Positions 9,104-19,800 of a stretch of 64,000 nucleotides of DNA are shown here, piece after piece. The notes beneath the pieces are model-generated. The model saw only the letters and a program-made list of their open reading frames with translations, was not told the DNA's origin and searched no databases. Numbering within the stretch: position 1 is the stretch's first letter; every line of letters begins with the position of its first letter. The translations under genes were made by a program, and so were the position numbers. The stretch is from Aurantiacibacter sp. MUD61. GTDB lineage: Bacteria > Pseudomonadota > Alphaproteobacteria > Sphingomonadales > Sphingomonadaceae. The DNA lies in NCBI RefSeq assembly GCF_027912455.1, contig NZ_CP115446.1:1697501-1761500 (forward strand), given 5' to 3'.

Positions 9104-9943
9104 ATGGGCAATTCCAAAGGTTTATTCTTGGCTGTAACAGCCGTTGCATTGGCGGGCTGCCAGGGCTTTCCGGGACTCGCGCGCCATTCAGCAGAACCCC
9201 TTGAGACCAGCGCTGACGCCACAAGCTACTTCGTGCAGTTGATAGAAGACGGCCGCCGCCACTTGCGCGCGAACCGGCCAACGCGGGCAATCACATCCTT
9301 CCGTCAGGCATCGTACCACCCGTTATATGCTGGGGCTGCGTACAATGGCATGGCGGTCGGTTACGAAATGATGGGGCGCAGCGATGTTGCTCGTCGTTAC
9401 TTTCTCGCGGCGATCGAAGCTGATCCTGCAGACCCGCGCTTTCACCGCAATCTTGCGAGGCTCGATGGCACGGCGACCGGCACCGCTTTCGCAGAAGTGG
9501 AGCAACAGCCGGAGCCGGCACTAGCTGGCGACGCGGAGGCCCTGGAGGTAACCGTAGCGGATCTCGCTGTGACGCAGAGCGTCGATAGTGCTGAACCTCT
9601 TCCCACACGGCTGCAAAGAGTGTCCTCGCGTGAGGTGATGATCGCATCGCGTGACGAATGGGGGCCACGCCTGGTCGCAGGGCAGGCAGAGCGCCCTGCT
9701 GTCTTTCACATCGACCAGAGAGGGCGGACAAACCCGGTCGTAAATGCCGAACGAGAACGCAACTACCCCGTGCAATTCGCCGTAGCAGCCATCGCGGAAC
9801 AGTCCGATGCAGCTGACCGTCCTGCGGAGGATGAATCGCAATTCCAGACTTCGGAAGGAAGAGTATTCGTCCGTGTAAGCGGGGAACTACAGCGCCGGAC
9901 AGTTTCGACCTATCCGATTTCTTTCAATCTCGGCCGAAACTGA
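9104..9943 (+). CDS. TadD-like TPR lipoprotein
   Basis: A 279-residue protein with a lipoprotein signal (hydrophobic run then lipobox ALAGC, Cys at about residue 19). Two or three degenerate tetratricopeptide repeats (about 45-125) include YNGMAVGYEMMGRSDVARRY and AIEADPADPRFHRNLARL. The remaining 150 residues look low in complexity and may be disordered. TadD-family TPR lipoproteins occur in Tad loci and are needed for pilus biogenesis, probably through secretin assembly. A GGGGGATAGG stretch just before the ATG gives a good ribosome binding site. Assignment to TadD is by TPRs, lipobox and position; the C-terminal part is unlike anything I recognise. Confidence 0.8.
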   Translation: MGNSKGLFLAVTAVALAGCQGFPGLARHSAEPLETSADATSYFVQLIEDGRRHLRANRPTRAITSFRQASYHPLYAGAAYNGMAVGYEMMGRSDVARRYFLAAIEADPADPRFHRNLARLDGTATGTAFAEVEQQPEPALAGDAEALEVTVADLAVTQSVDSAEPLPTRLQRVSSREVMIASRDEWGPRLVAGQAERPAVFHIDQRGRTNPVVNAERERNYPVQFAVAAIAEQSDAADRPAEDESQFQTSEGRVFVRVSGELQRRTVSTYPISFNLGRN

Positions 9944-9950
9944 TCCATAC

Positions 9951-10400
9951 ATGCCCGCCGCCGCAGTATTGGGGCTGTTTTGCCTCTTCGCCCTTCTTGC
10001 CGCGGGCTCGGATCTCTGGCGAAGGAGAATCCCCAACTGGTTAAGCGCAGTAACCTCGTTGACGGGGCTGGGTCTCTCAGCTCTGGACATGATGCCGGGT
10101 GGCTTTCTTTCTCAGGCAGCGCACATGGCAGTCTCGCTGGTTGCCGGAATGGTGCTTTTCAAATTCGGGCTTTGGGGCGGCGGGGATGCGAAAATCTATA
10201 GCGCTTTGGCAGCGTGGTTTCCCCTGAGCCAGGCGCTCGATCTGCTTTTGGCGACAGCTCTGGCCGGATTTGTTCTGGTCGCGATCTCTTGGGTCGTCGC
10301 AATGCTGCGCCACAAGCGGGAGCTGCTGGGGAGTTTGCCCTACGGAGTTGCAATCGGGGCTGGCGGGGTAGCGACCATGGCTTTGGCCGGGAGTTATTGA
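9951..10400 (+). CDS. cpaA: Prepilin peptidase CpaA (TadV)
   Basis: A 149-residue multi-pass membrane protein of the A24 aspartic prepilin peptidase family, the small type without the N-methylating domain. The two catalytic Asp positions are visible, one in the GSDLWRRRIPN segment near residue 22 and one in the GGGDAK motif near residue 79. It would cleave the leader of Flp pilin and of the TadE-like pseudopilins. It begins 7 nt after the TadD-like gene and is the last pilus gene. In Caulobacter cpaA sits near the pilin gene at the other end, so its position here is a local rearrangement of the usual order. About 400 bases without a gene follow. Confidence 0.9.
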   Translation: MPAAAVLGLFCLFALLAAGSDLWRRRIPNWLSAVTSLTGLGLSALDMMPGGFLSQAAHMAVSLVAGMVLFKFGLWGGGDAKIYSALAAWFPLSQALDLLLATALAGFVLVAISWVVAMLRHKRELLGSLPYGVAIGAGGVATMALAGSY

Positions 10401-10694
10401 AAGCGCAGGACAAGCTCAAAACCTCCCCACTTGGGAGCGCCCGCTCAGCAGTTGTCGTGATCAAAAGTTACATACGCTTATATTATAATTTCTAGACCCA
10501 AGAGTGAAGATCTCCGAGTCGCTTGAATTTCTCGGGTGTCGGCGTGAAATCCCAGCGGTTTCCAAAGTCCAGTTTTGATCAATGTCAATAACTGTAAATT
10601 GGCGCATCGTGAAAATAAAATTGCTTTTTATCAGTGGGTTGTGCGCACGCATCGGTAAGGCTGCCGCGTCTTTCCGTGTCACTCTAGGTCAGGT

Positions 10695-10757
10695 TAGTTA
10701 ATTTACTTGAAACTGTTCTTTTTAACTGGTTTCCTCAGATAGTTAATTTTCGGGTAA
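10695..10757. promoter_or_regulatory. Repeated TAGTTAATTT motif with CtrA-like sites
   Basis: The 10-base motif TAGTTAATTT occurs at 10695-10704 and again at 10740-10749, 45 bp apart. Each contains the left half of a CtrA-like site (TTAA-N7-TTAA). The second site reads TTAA-N7-GTAA (10743-10757, 7 of 8 bases); the first reads TTAA-N7-GAAA (10698-10712, 6 of 8). CtrA is the alphaproteobacterial cell cycle regulator that also controls surface structures. The match is short and could be chance in an AT-rich region. Confidence 0.3.
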
Positions 10758-10788
10758 CCGTCGGTTTGACCGTCGATTGCGCCGAGCA

Positions 10789-10811
10789 GCCGCATTGATG
10801 CGGCCTGGGGG
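10789..10811 (+). promoter_or_regulatory. Hairpin abutting the adhesin ribosome binding site
   Basis: GCCGCA at 10789-10794 pairs perfectly with TGCGGC at 10799-10804 around a TTGA loop. The G-rich ribosome binding site follows at 10806-10811, 5 nt before the ATG at 10817. A stable stem directly against the ribosome binding site could limit ribosome access or protect the leader from decay. The pairing is seen; the regulatory role is inferred. Confidence 0.35.
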
Positions 10812-10816
10812 GAATT

Positions 10817-13800
10817 ATGAGCGAAAGAAACCTTGATCGCGACGCGGCAGATGGCTTTGATGATGTCGAACCCGCAGAAATGGCGTTCGACTTCGGTTCG
10901 GATGACAATGCGTTAGCGCCCGAAGCAGAGCAGCAGCAATCTGCGGGCGTCGGGCCTCAGGCAATCAATCCGGTCGTCATCCCCGATGGCACGACTATCG
11001 AACGGCTCGAGGTTGAAGGCGATGATCTGATCATCGTTCTGGCTGACGGAAACCGGATCGTGGTTCCGGACGGTGCGATCAACGTGCCCCAAATCATCGC
11101 TCAGGGCGCGGTTATTCCTCCGCAGAACGTTGCCGCCCTACTGATCGGAAACGAAGCCGAGCCTGCAGCGGGCGCTCCCCAGAGTTCCGGAGGCAATTTC
11201 CTCGTCGACCCCCGTGACCTGCAGGACGCTTTCGATCTGGGCGATCTCTTGCCCTACACAGAACTGTCACGGCTTCTGGTCCAGGAGGAGGAAGTCATTC
11301 CTGCTCCCTTGGACGATGACGAACCGGAGGTCGTTATCGAGACGCCGGACAATCCGGTCGGTGTTGAGAATGCAATTGCCACAGTTCTCGAAGAGGGGCT
11401 TCCGGCGCGCGGCGAGCCCAGTGAGCCTGAAGGCACGGATGAAGCAGGCTCTGGAGAGACTACCGCCGGCACAATCGTTTTTAGTTCACCTGACGGTGTC
11501 TCTGCTATCCTGATTAACGATGTCGAGATTACGGCCGTCGGCCAAACCTTCACCTCGCCTTACGGAACGCTCACCATCACCAGTATCAATCTCGCTTCTG
11601 GCGAGATCGGGTTCAGCTACACACTCGAAGACAATTCTCTCGGTGTCGAAGCCGATGGCTTCTTCGTTGCCACAATTGTGGACACGGATGGCGATGAAGC
11701 GAGCGCGACGCTGCAGATCAATATTGTCGATGACGGGCCGATTGGCGTGGACGACAGTGCCACCGTGCCTGGGGGTTCGCATGACCCGATCAGCGGCAAC
11801 GTGCTCGCCAATGACATCTCGGGGGCGGATGACTTCCCTGTCGGTGAAGGTGTTACAGGCTTCTCCAACGCGGGTGGCAGTGCTGCGCCTGGCGAAACGT
11901 TGGTCGGAACCTACGGCGAGCTGACAATCAACGAAGATGGCAGCTATACCTATGTCCGGAATCTGGATTCCGGTGGCGGTGTCGAAGAAGATTTCACTTA
12001 CGAGATTGTCGATCAAGATGGCAGCGTGTCATCGGCAGTTCTGACTATCTCGATCGAAGATGCCCCTCCAGGGATCACTTTCATTCCGGAAACGGGCGAA
12101 GGGACTCTTGTCGCTGAAGGTGGCTTGCCTCCGCGCGGCGATGAACCTGTCGGTACCGGCGAAGGTGCCGATGCCGTGCCCGACAATAACAGCGACTCGA
12201 GCGAGGAAACCTCGGCGACTGTCACATTCAGTTCGCCCGACGGTCTGGGTGGTATCACGATCGACGGCGTCGAATTGGATATCGACAACCTGCCCCAGAC
12301 AATTGTGTCGGACGATACAGGCACGCTTGTAATCACCGATCTCGTTTTTGACCCTGCGACGGGTCTCGGCTCCTTCACCTACGTCTATACGCTGGCCGAC
12401 AACACTTCGGGTGACGATACGAGCGTATCCTTCGAAATCGTTGTGCGCGACCTCGATGGCGACACCGATGCCGGCGACCTGGTTATCGACATTCAGGATG
12501 ACGAACCGGAAGCGGCGGATGATTTCGGCCCTGAGGATGTGGTTGAAGATGCACCGATTACAGTCAATGTCATCGACAATGATGTCGTTGGCGCTGACGA
12601 CGTTCAGGATGACGATATCGCTTTGGTCGAAGGCTCGCTGCAAGGTGCGGGGTCGGTGGTTTACAATGGCGATGGTACCTTCACCTACACTCCGGTCCCG
12701 GGGGAAGAAGGCACGGTTACATTCGATTATTCCATCACCGATACCGACGGCGATGAAAGCACGGCGACGGTTACGATCGTGCTGGCGGATGACAGCACGC
12801 CGACGGTGACGGTAACCGATGGCGAGGTTGACGAGGCAGCGCTTGGCAGTGGGTCTGACCCATCGAGCGATGCGGAGAGCGATACCGGCACGTTTACGAT
12901 CACGACCGGCAATGACACGCTGGCAGCGACCGGCGGGTTGGTGATCGAGGACAAGGACGGCAACCTTGTCGATGTGACCGCAGGCGGCGTGGTGCAGGGC
13001 ACGTACGGCGTTCTGACGGTGAGCGAGAACGCAGGGGTTTACAGCTGGAGCTATACGCTCAGCGGCAATACGACCGATCATCCCGATGACACGAGCACAG
13101 GCACCGCTGAAGGGATTACCGACAGCTTCAATGTGACGGTGACCGACAGCGATGGCGACAGCGCGGGCGATGTGCTCGATGTGGCGGTGCTCGATGATGG
13201 TCCGACGGCGGCAGACGATGCGCTGACGCAGTCTCCGGAGAACGCGCCGATCGTGGGCGATGTGAAAGCGGACAATGGCAATGGTGTCGATGTCGAGGGC
13301 GCGGACCAGGCCGGGGTGTATGCCTATAATGGCGATATCGCCAATGGCATGGCAGCGGCGACGGGCACGCTGGACTTCGATCCTGATGGCACGTTCACCT
13401 ATACGCCGGGAACGGGCGAAGAGGGGACGATCACGTTCACCTATACGCTGACCGATACCGACGGCGATGAAAGCACGGCGACGGTTACGATCGTGCTGGC
13501 GGATGACAGCACGCCGACGGTGACGGTAACCGATGGCGAGGTTGACGAGGCAGCGCTTGGCAGTGGGTCTGACCCATCGAGCGATGCGGAGAGCGATACC
13601 GGCACGTTTACGATCACGACCGGCAATGACACGCTGGCAGCGACCGGCGGGTTGGTGATCGAGGACAAGGACGGCAACCTTGTCGATGTGACCGCAGGCG
13701 GCGTGGTGCAGGGCACGTACGGCGTTCTGACGGTGAGCGAGAACGCAGGGGTTTACAGCTGGAGCTATACGCTCAGCGGCAATACGACCGATCATCCCGA

Positions 13801-16800
13801 TGACACGAGCACAGGCACCGCTGAAGGGATTACCGACAGCTTCAATGTGACGGTGACCGACAGCGATGGCGACAGCGCGGGCGATGTGCTCGATGTGGCG
13901 GTGCTCGATGATGGTCCGACGGCGGCAGACGATGCGCTGACGCAGTCTCCGGAGAACGCGCCGATCGTGGGCGATGTGAAAGCGGACAATGGCAATGGTG
14001 TCGATGTCGAGGGCGCGGACCAGGCCGGGGTGTATGCCTATAATGGCGATATCGCCAATGGCATGGCAGCGGCGACGGGCACGCTGGACTTCGATCCTGA
14101 TGGCACGTTCACCTATACGCCGGGAACGGGCGAAGAGGGGACGATCACGTTCACCTATACGCTGACCGATACCGACGGCGATGAAAGCACGGCGACGGTT
14201 ACGATCGTGCTGGCGGATGACAGCACGCCGACGGTGACGGTAACCGATGGCGAGGTTGACGAGGCAGCGCTTGGCAGTGGGTCTGACCCATCGAGCGATG
14301 CGGAGAGCGATACCGGCACGTTTACGATCACGACCGGCAATGACACGCTGGCAGCGACCGGCGGGTTGGTGATCGAGGACAAGGACGGCAACCTTGTCGA
14401 TGTGACCGCAGGCGGCGTGGTGCAGGGCACGTACGGCGTTCTGACGGTGAGCGAGAACGCAGGGGTTTACAGCTGGAGCTATACGCTCAGCGGCAATACG
14501 ACCGATCATCCCGATGACACGAGCACAGGCACCGCTGAAGGGATTACCGACAGCTTCAATGTGACGGTGACCGACAGCGATGGCGACAGCGCGGGCGATG
14601 TGCTCGATGTGGCGGTGCTCGATGATGGTCCGACGGCGGCAGACGATGCGCTGACGCAGTCTCCGGAGAACGCGCCGATCGTGGGCGATGTGAAAGCGGA
14701 CAATGGCAATGGTGTCGATGTCGAGGGCGCGGACCAGGCCGGGGTGTATGCCTATAATGGCGATATCGCCAATGGCATGGCAGCGGCGACGGGCACGCTG
14801 GACTTCGATCCTGATGGCACGTTCACCTATACGCCGGGAACGGGCGAAGAGGGGACGATCACGTTCACCTATACGCTGACCGATACCGACGGCGATGAAA
14901 GCACGGCGACGGTTACGATCGTGCTGGCGGATGACAGCACGCCGACGGTGACGGTAACCGATGGCGAGGTTGACGAGGCAGCGCTTGGCAGTGGGTCTGA
15001 CCCATCGAGCGATGCGGAGAGCGATACCGGCACGTTTACGATCACGACCGGCAATGACACGCTGGCAGCGACCGGCGGGTTGGTGATCGAGGACAAGGAC
15101 GGCAACCTTGTCGATGTGACCGCAGGCGGCGTGGTGCAGGGCACGTACGGCGTTCTGACGGTGAGCGAGAACGCAGGGGTTTACAGCTGGAGCTATACGC
15201 TCAGCGGCAATACGACCGATCATCCCGATGACACGAGCACAGGCACCGCTGAAGGGATTACCGACAGCTTCAATGTGACGGTGACCGACAGCGATGGCGA
15301 CAGCGCGGGCGATGTGCTCGATGTGGCGGTGCTCGATGATGGTCCGACGGCGGCAGACGATGCGCTGACGCAGTCTCCGGAGAACGCGCCGATCGTGGGC
15401 GATGTGAAAGCGGACAATGGCAATGGTGTCGATGTCGAGGGCGCGGACCAGGCCGGGGTGTATGCCTATAATGGCGATATCGCCAATGGCATGGCAGCGG
15501 CGACGGGCACGCTGGACTTCGATCCTGATGGCACGTTCACCTATACGCCGGGAACGGGCGAAGAGGGGACGATCACGTTCACCTATACGCTGACCGATAC
15601 CGACGGCGATGAAAGCACGGCGACGGTTACGATCGTGCTGGCGGATGACAGCACGCCGACGGTGACGGTAACCGATGGCGAGGTTGACGAGGCAGCGCTT
15701 GGCAGTGGGTCTGACCCATCGAGCGATGCGGAGAGCGATACCGGCACGTTTACGATCACGACCGGCAATGACACGCTGGCAGCGACCGGCGGGTTGGTGA
15801 TCGAGGACAAGGACGGCAACCTTGTCGATGTGACCGCAGGCGGCGTGGTGCAGGGCACGTACGGCGTTCTGACGGTGAGCGAGAACGCAGGGGTTTACAG
15901 CTGGAGCTATACGCTCAGCGGCAATACGACCGATCATCCCGATGACACGAGCACAGGCACCGCTGAAGGGATTACCGACAGCTTCAATGTGACGGTGACC
16001 GACAGCGATGGCGACAGCGCGGGCGATGTGCTCGATGTGGCGGTGCTCGATGATGGTCCGACGGCGGCAGACGATGCGCTGACGCAGTCTCCGGAGAACG
16101 CGCCGATCGTGGGCGATGTGAAAGCGGACAATGGCAATGGTGTCGATGTCGAGGGCGCGGACCAGGCCGGGGTGTATGCCTATAATGGCGATATCGCCAA
16201 TGGCATGGCAGCGGCGACGGGCACGCTGGACTTCGATCCTGATGGCACGTTCACCTATACGCCGGGAACGGGCGAAGAGGGGACGATCACGTTCACCTAT
16301 ACGCTGACCGATACCGACGGCGATGAAAGCACGGCGACGGTTACGATCGTGCTGGCGGATGACAGCACGCCGACGGTGACGGTAACCGATGGCGAGGTTG
16401 ACGAGGCAGCGCTTGGCAGTGGGTCTGACCCATCGAGCGATGCGGAGAGCGATACCGGCACGTTTACGATCACGACCGGCAATGACACGCTGGCAGCGAC
16501 CGGCGGGTTGGTGATCGAGGACAAGGACGGCAACCTTGTCGATGTGACCGCAGGCGGCGTGGTGCAGGGCACGTACGGCGTTCTGACGGTGAGCGAGAAC
16601 GCAGGGGTTTACAGCTGGAGCTATACGCTCAGCGGCAATACGACCGATCATCCCGATGACACGAGCACAGGCACCGCTGAAGGGATTACCGACAGCTTCA
16701 ATGTGACGGTGACCGACAGCGATGGCGACAGCGCGGGCGATGTGCTCGATGTGGCGGTGCTCGATGATGGTCCGACGGCGGCAGACGATGCGCTGACGCA

Positions 16801-19800
16801 GTCTCCGGAGAACGCGCCGATCGTGGGCGATGTGAAAGCGGACAATGGCAATGGTGTCGATGTCGAGGGCGCGGACCAGGCCGGGGTGTATGCCTATAAT
16901 GGCGATATCGCCAATGGCATGGCAGCGGCGACGGGCACGCTGGACTTCGATCCTGATGGCACGTTCACCTATACGCCGGGAACGGGCGAAGAGGGGACGA
17001 TCACGTTCACCTATACGCTGACCGATACCGACGGCGATGAAAGCACGGCGACGGTTACGATCGTGCTGGCGGATGACAGCACGCCGACGGTGACGGTAAC
17101 CGATGGCGAGGTTGACGAGGCAGCGCTTGGCAGTGGGTCTGACCCATCGAGCGATGCGGAGAGCGATACCGGCACGTTTACGATCACGACCGGCAATGAC
17201 ACGCTGGCAGCGACCGGCGGGTTGGTGATCGAGGACAAGGACGGCAACCTTGTCGATGTGACCGCAGGCGGCGTGGTGCAGGGCACGTACGGCGTTCTGA
17301 CGGTGAGCGAGAACGCAGGGGTTTACAGCTGGAGCTATACGCTCAGCGGCAATACGACCGATCATCCCGATGACACGAGCACAGGCACCGCTGAAGGGAT
17401 TACCGACAGCTTCAATGTGACGGTGACCGACAGCGATGGCGACAGCGCGGGCGATGTGCTCGATGTGGCGGTGCTCGATGATGGTCCGACGGCGGCAGAC
17501 GATGCGCTGACGCAGTCTCCGGAGAACGCGCCGATCGTGGGCGATGTGAAAGCGGACAATGGCAATGGTGTCGATGTCGAGGGCGCGGACCAGGCCGGGG
17601 TGTATGCCTATAATGGCGATATCGCCAATGGCATGGCAGCGGCGACGGGCACGCTGGACTTCGATCCTGATGGCACGTTCACCTATACGCCGGGAACGGG
17701 CGAAGAGGGGACGATCACGTTCACCTATACGCTGACCGATACCGACGGCGATGAAAGCACGGCGACGGTTACGATCGTGCTGGCGGATGACAGCACGCCG
17801 ACGGTGACGGTAACCGATGGCGAGGTTGACGAGGCAGCGCTTGGCAGTGGGTCTGACCCATCGAGCGATGCGGAGAGCGATACCGGCACGTTTACGATCA
17901 CGACCGGCAATGACACGCTGGCAGCGACCGGCGGGTTGGTGATCGAGGACAAGGACGGCAACCTTGTCGATGTGACCGCAGGCGGCGTGGTGCAGGGCAC
18001 GTACGGCGTTCTGACGGTGAGCGAGAACGCAGGGGTTTACAGCTGGAGCTATACGCTCAGCGGCAATACGACCGATCATCCCGATGACACGAGCACAGGC
18101 ACCGCTGAAGGGATTACCGACAGCTTCAATGTGACGGTGACCGACAGCGATGGCGACAGCGCGGGCGATGTGCTCGATGTGGCGGTGCTCGATGATGGTC
18201 CGACGGCGGCAGACGATGCGCTGACGCAGTCTCCGGAGAACGCGCCGATCGTGGGCGATGTGAAAGCGGACAATGGCAATGGTGTCGATGTCGAGGGCGC
18301 GGACCAGGCCGGGGTGTATGCCTATAATGGCGATATCGCCAATGGCATGGCAGCGGCGACGGGCACGCTGGACTTCGATCCTGATGGCACGTTCACCTAT
18401 ACGCCGGGAACGGGCGAAGAGGGGACGATCACGTTCACCTATACGCTGACCGATACCGACGGCGATGAAAGCACGGCGACGGTTACGATCGTGCTGGCGG
18501 ATGACAGCACGCCGACGGTGACGGTAACCGATGGCGAGGTTGACGAGGCAGCGCTTGGCAGTGGGTCTGACCCATCGAGCGATGCGGAGAGCGATACCGG
18601 CACGTTTACGATCACGACCGGCAATGACACGCTGGCAGCGACCGGCGGGTTGGTGATCGAGGACAAGGACGGCAACCTTGTCGATGTGACCGCAGGCGGC
18701 GTGGTGCAGGGCACGTACGGCGTTCTGACGGTGAGCGAGAACGCAGGGGTTTACAGCTGGAGCTATACGCTCAGCGGCAATACGACCGATCATCCCGATG
18801 ACACGAGCACAGGCACCGCTGAAGGGATTACCGACAGCTTCAATGTGACGGTGACCGACAGCGATGGCGACAGCGCGGGCGATGTGCTCGATGTGGCGGT
18901 GCTCGATGATGGTCCTGATGTGATCGTTAATGCCTCTGGAGCGACCGTTGATCTTGACGAGACCCAAAATACGAGCCTGGTCTCTTTCATTGACACTGGC
19001 ACCATTGCAAAAGGTGATGATCCTGATGTGGGCGGCACCGGTGCAATTTCCGTCGACTCGAGTAACTCATCGATCATCAGCTGGGTCGCTGTGCCCGGAG
19101 CCGATGGGAACTCAGGCCTTACCTTCGGTCTTACTGTCCTCAATGCGGCATCGGGACTTTCGGTGACAGATGGCAGCCCAATCAACCTCGAACTGCTCGA
19201 CAGCGGAGTGGTCGTCGGCGTGGTTCAAGGCGGAGTTTATGACGGCCAGGCCGCATTCGCGATTTCGCTGAACCCCACAACAGGTATCGTCACCACCGAG
19301 CAGTATCTCTCGCTGAACCATCCCGATGCCAGCGATCCGGACGATGTCATCGACCTGGATGACGGAACCCTTGGCGTTGTTGCGACGATCGTCGATGGAG
19401 ATGGCGATACAGCGACCTCTGCACCTGCAGATATATCGGCGAATATCAATTTCAGCGATGACGGCCCTACAGCAGTCGTCGCGGACGCGCTCACAGGGAC
19501 CAATCTTGCCGCGACTTATGTCGCCGACCTCGATAGCGATGACAACGTCGACAACAATTTCGGAGCCGACGGTGGCCGTGTGATTTTCACTCAGGCAACC
19601 ATCACATCGCTTGAAAGCCAAGGGCTGACTTCCGGGCTTGTCGATCTCGAATATGCGCTATCGAGCGATGGAACGCAGATTTTCGCAACCAAGTCCGGCA
19701 GCGGAGATCCGGTGTTCACGATCACGCTTGATCCCGATGGGGTAAACGAGGACCAATACGTCCTTGAACTGGACGCTCCGATCGATGCGCTGCAGACGAT

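Larger units (their letters stand above)
10401..10816. other. AT-rich intergenic region between Tad cluster and adhesin gene
   Basis: This is 416 bases without a convincing gene, visibly richer in A and T than the neighbours. Near its left end are short overlapping hairpins (CTCCC/GGGAG at about 10423-10437 and GAGC/GCTC at 10435-10446), neither followed by a T-run, so no clear terminator. A TATAAT hexamer lies at 10484-10489 without a good -35 partner. The right half holds two CtrA-like sites and a hairpin against the adhesin ribosome binding site, listed separately. The likely function is promoter and leader of the adhesin operon. Confidence 0.6.

Noticed and set aside
10401..10600. Possible intrinsic terminator after cpaA
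   Set aside because: The short stems found there (CTCCC/GGGAG and GAGC/GCTC) are mutually exclusive and lack a T-run.
12737..18915. Possible CRISPR or satellite-type noncoding repeat
   Set aside because: The unit is 714 bp, in frame throughout a single protein and without spacers, so it is a coding tandem repeat.
12029..18967. A 2312-codon open frame on the minus strand across the repeat array
   Set aside because: It is a by-product of the identical repeats: one stop-free antisense frame in the 714-bp unit (a multiple of 3) stays open in every copy. The translation is rich in His, Arg and Ile without domains, and the sense strand has a clear adhesin.
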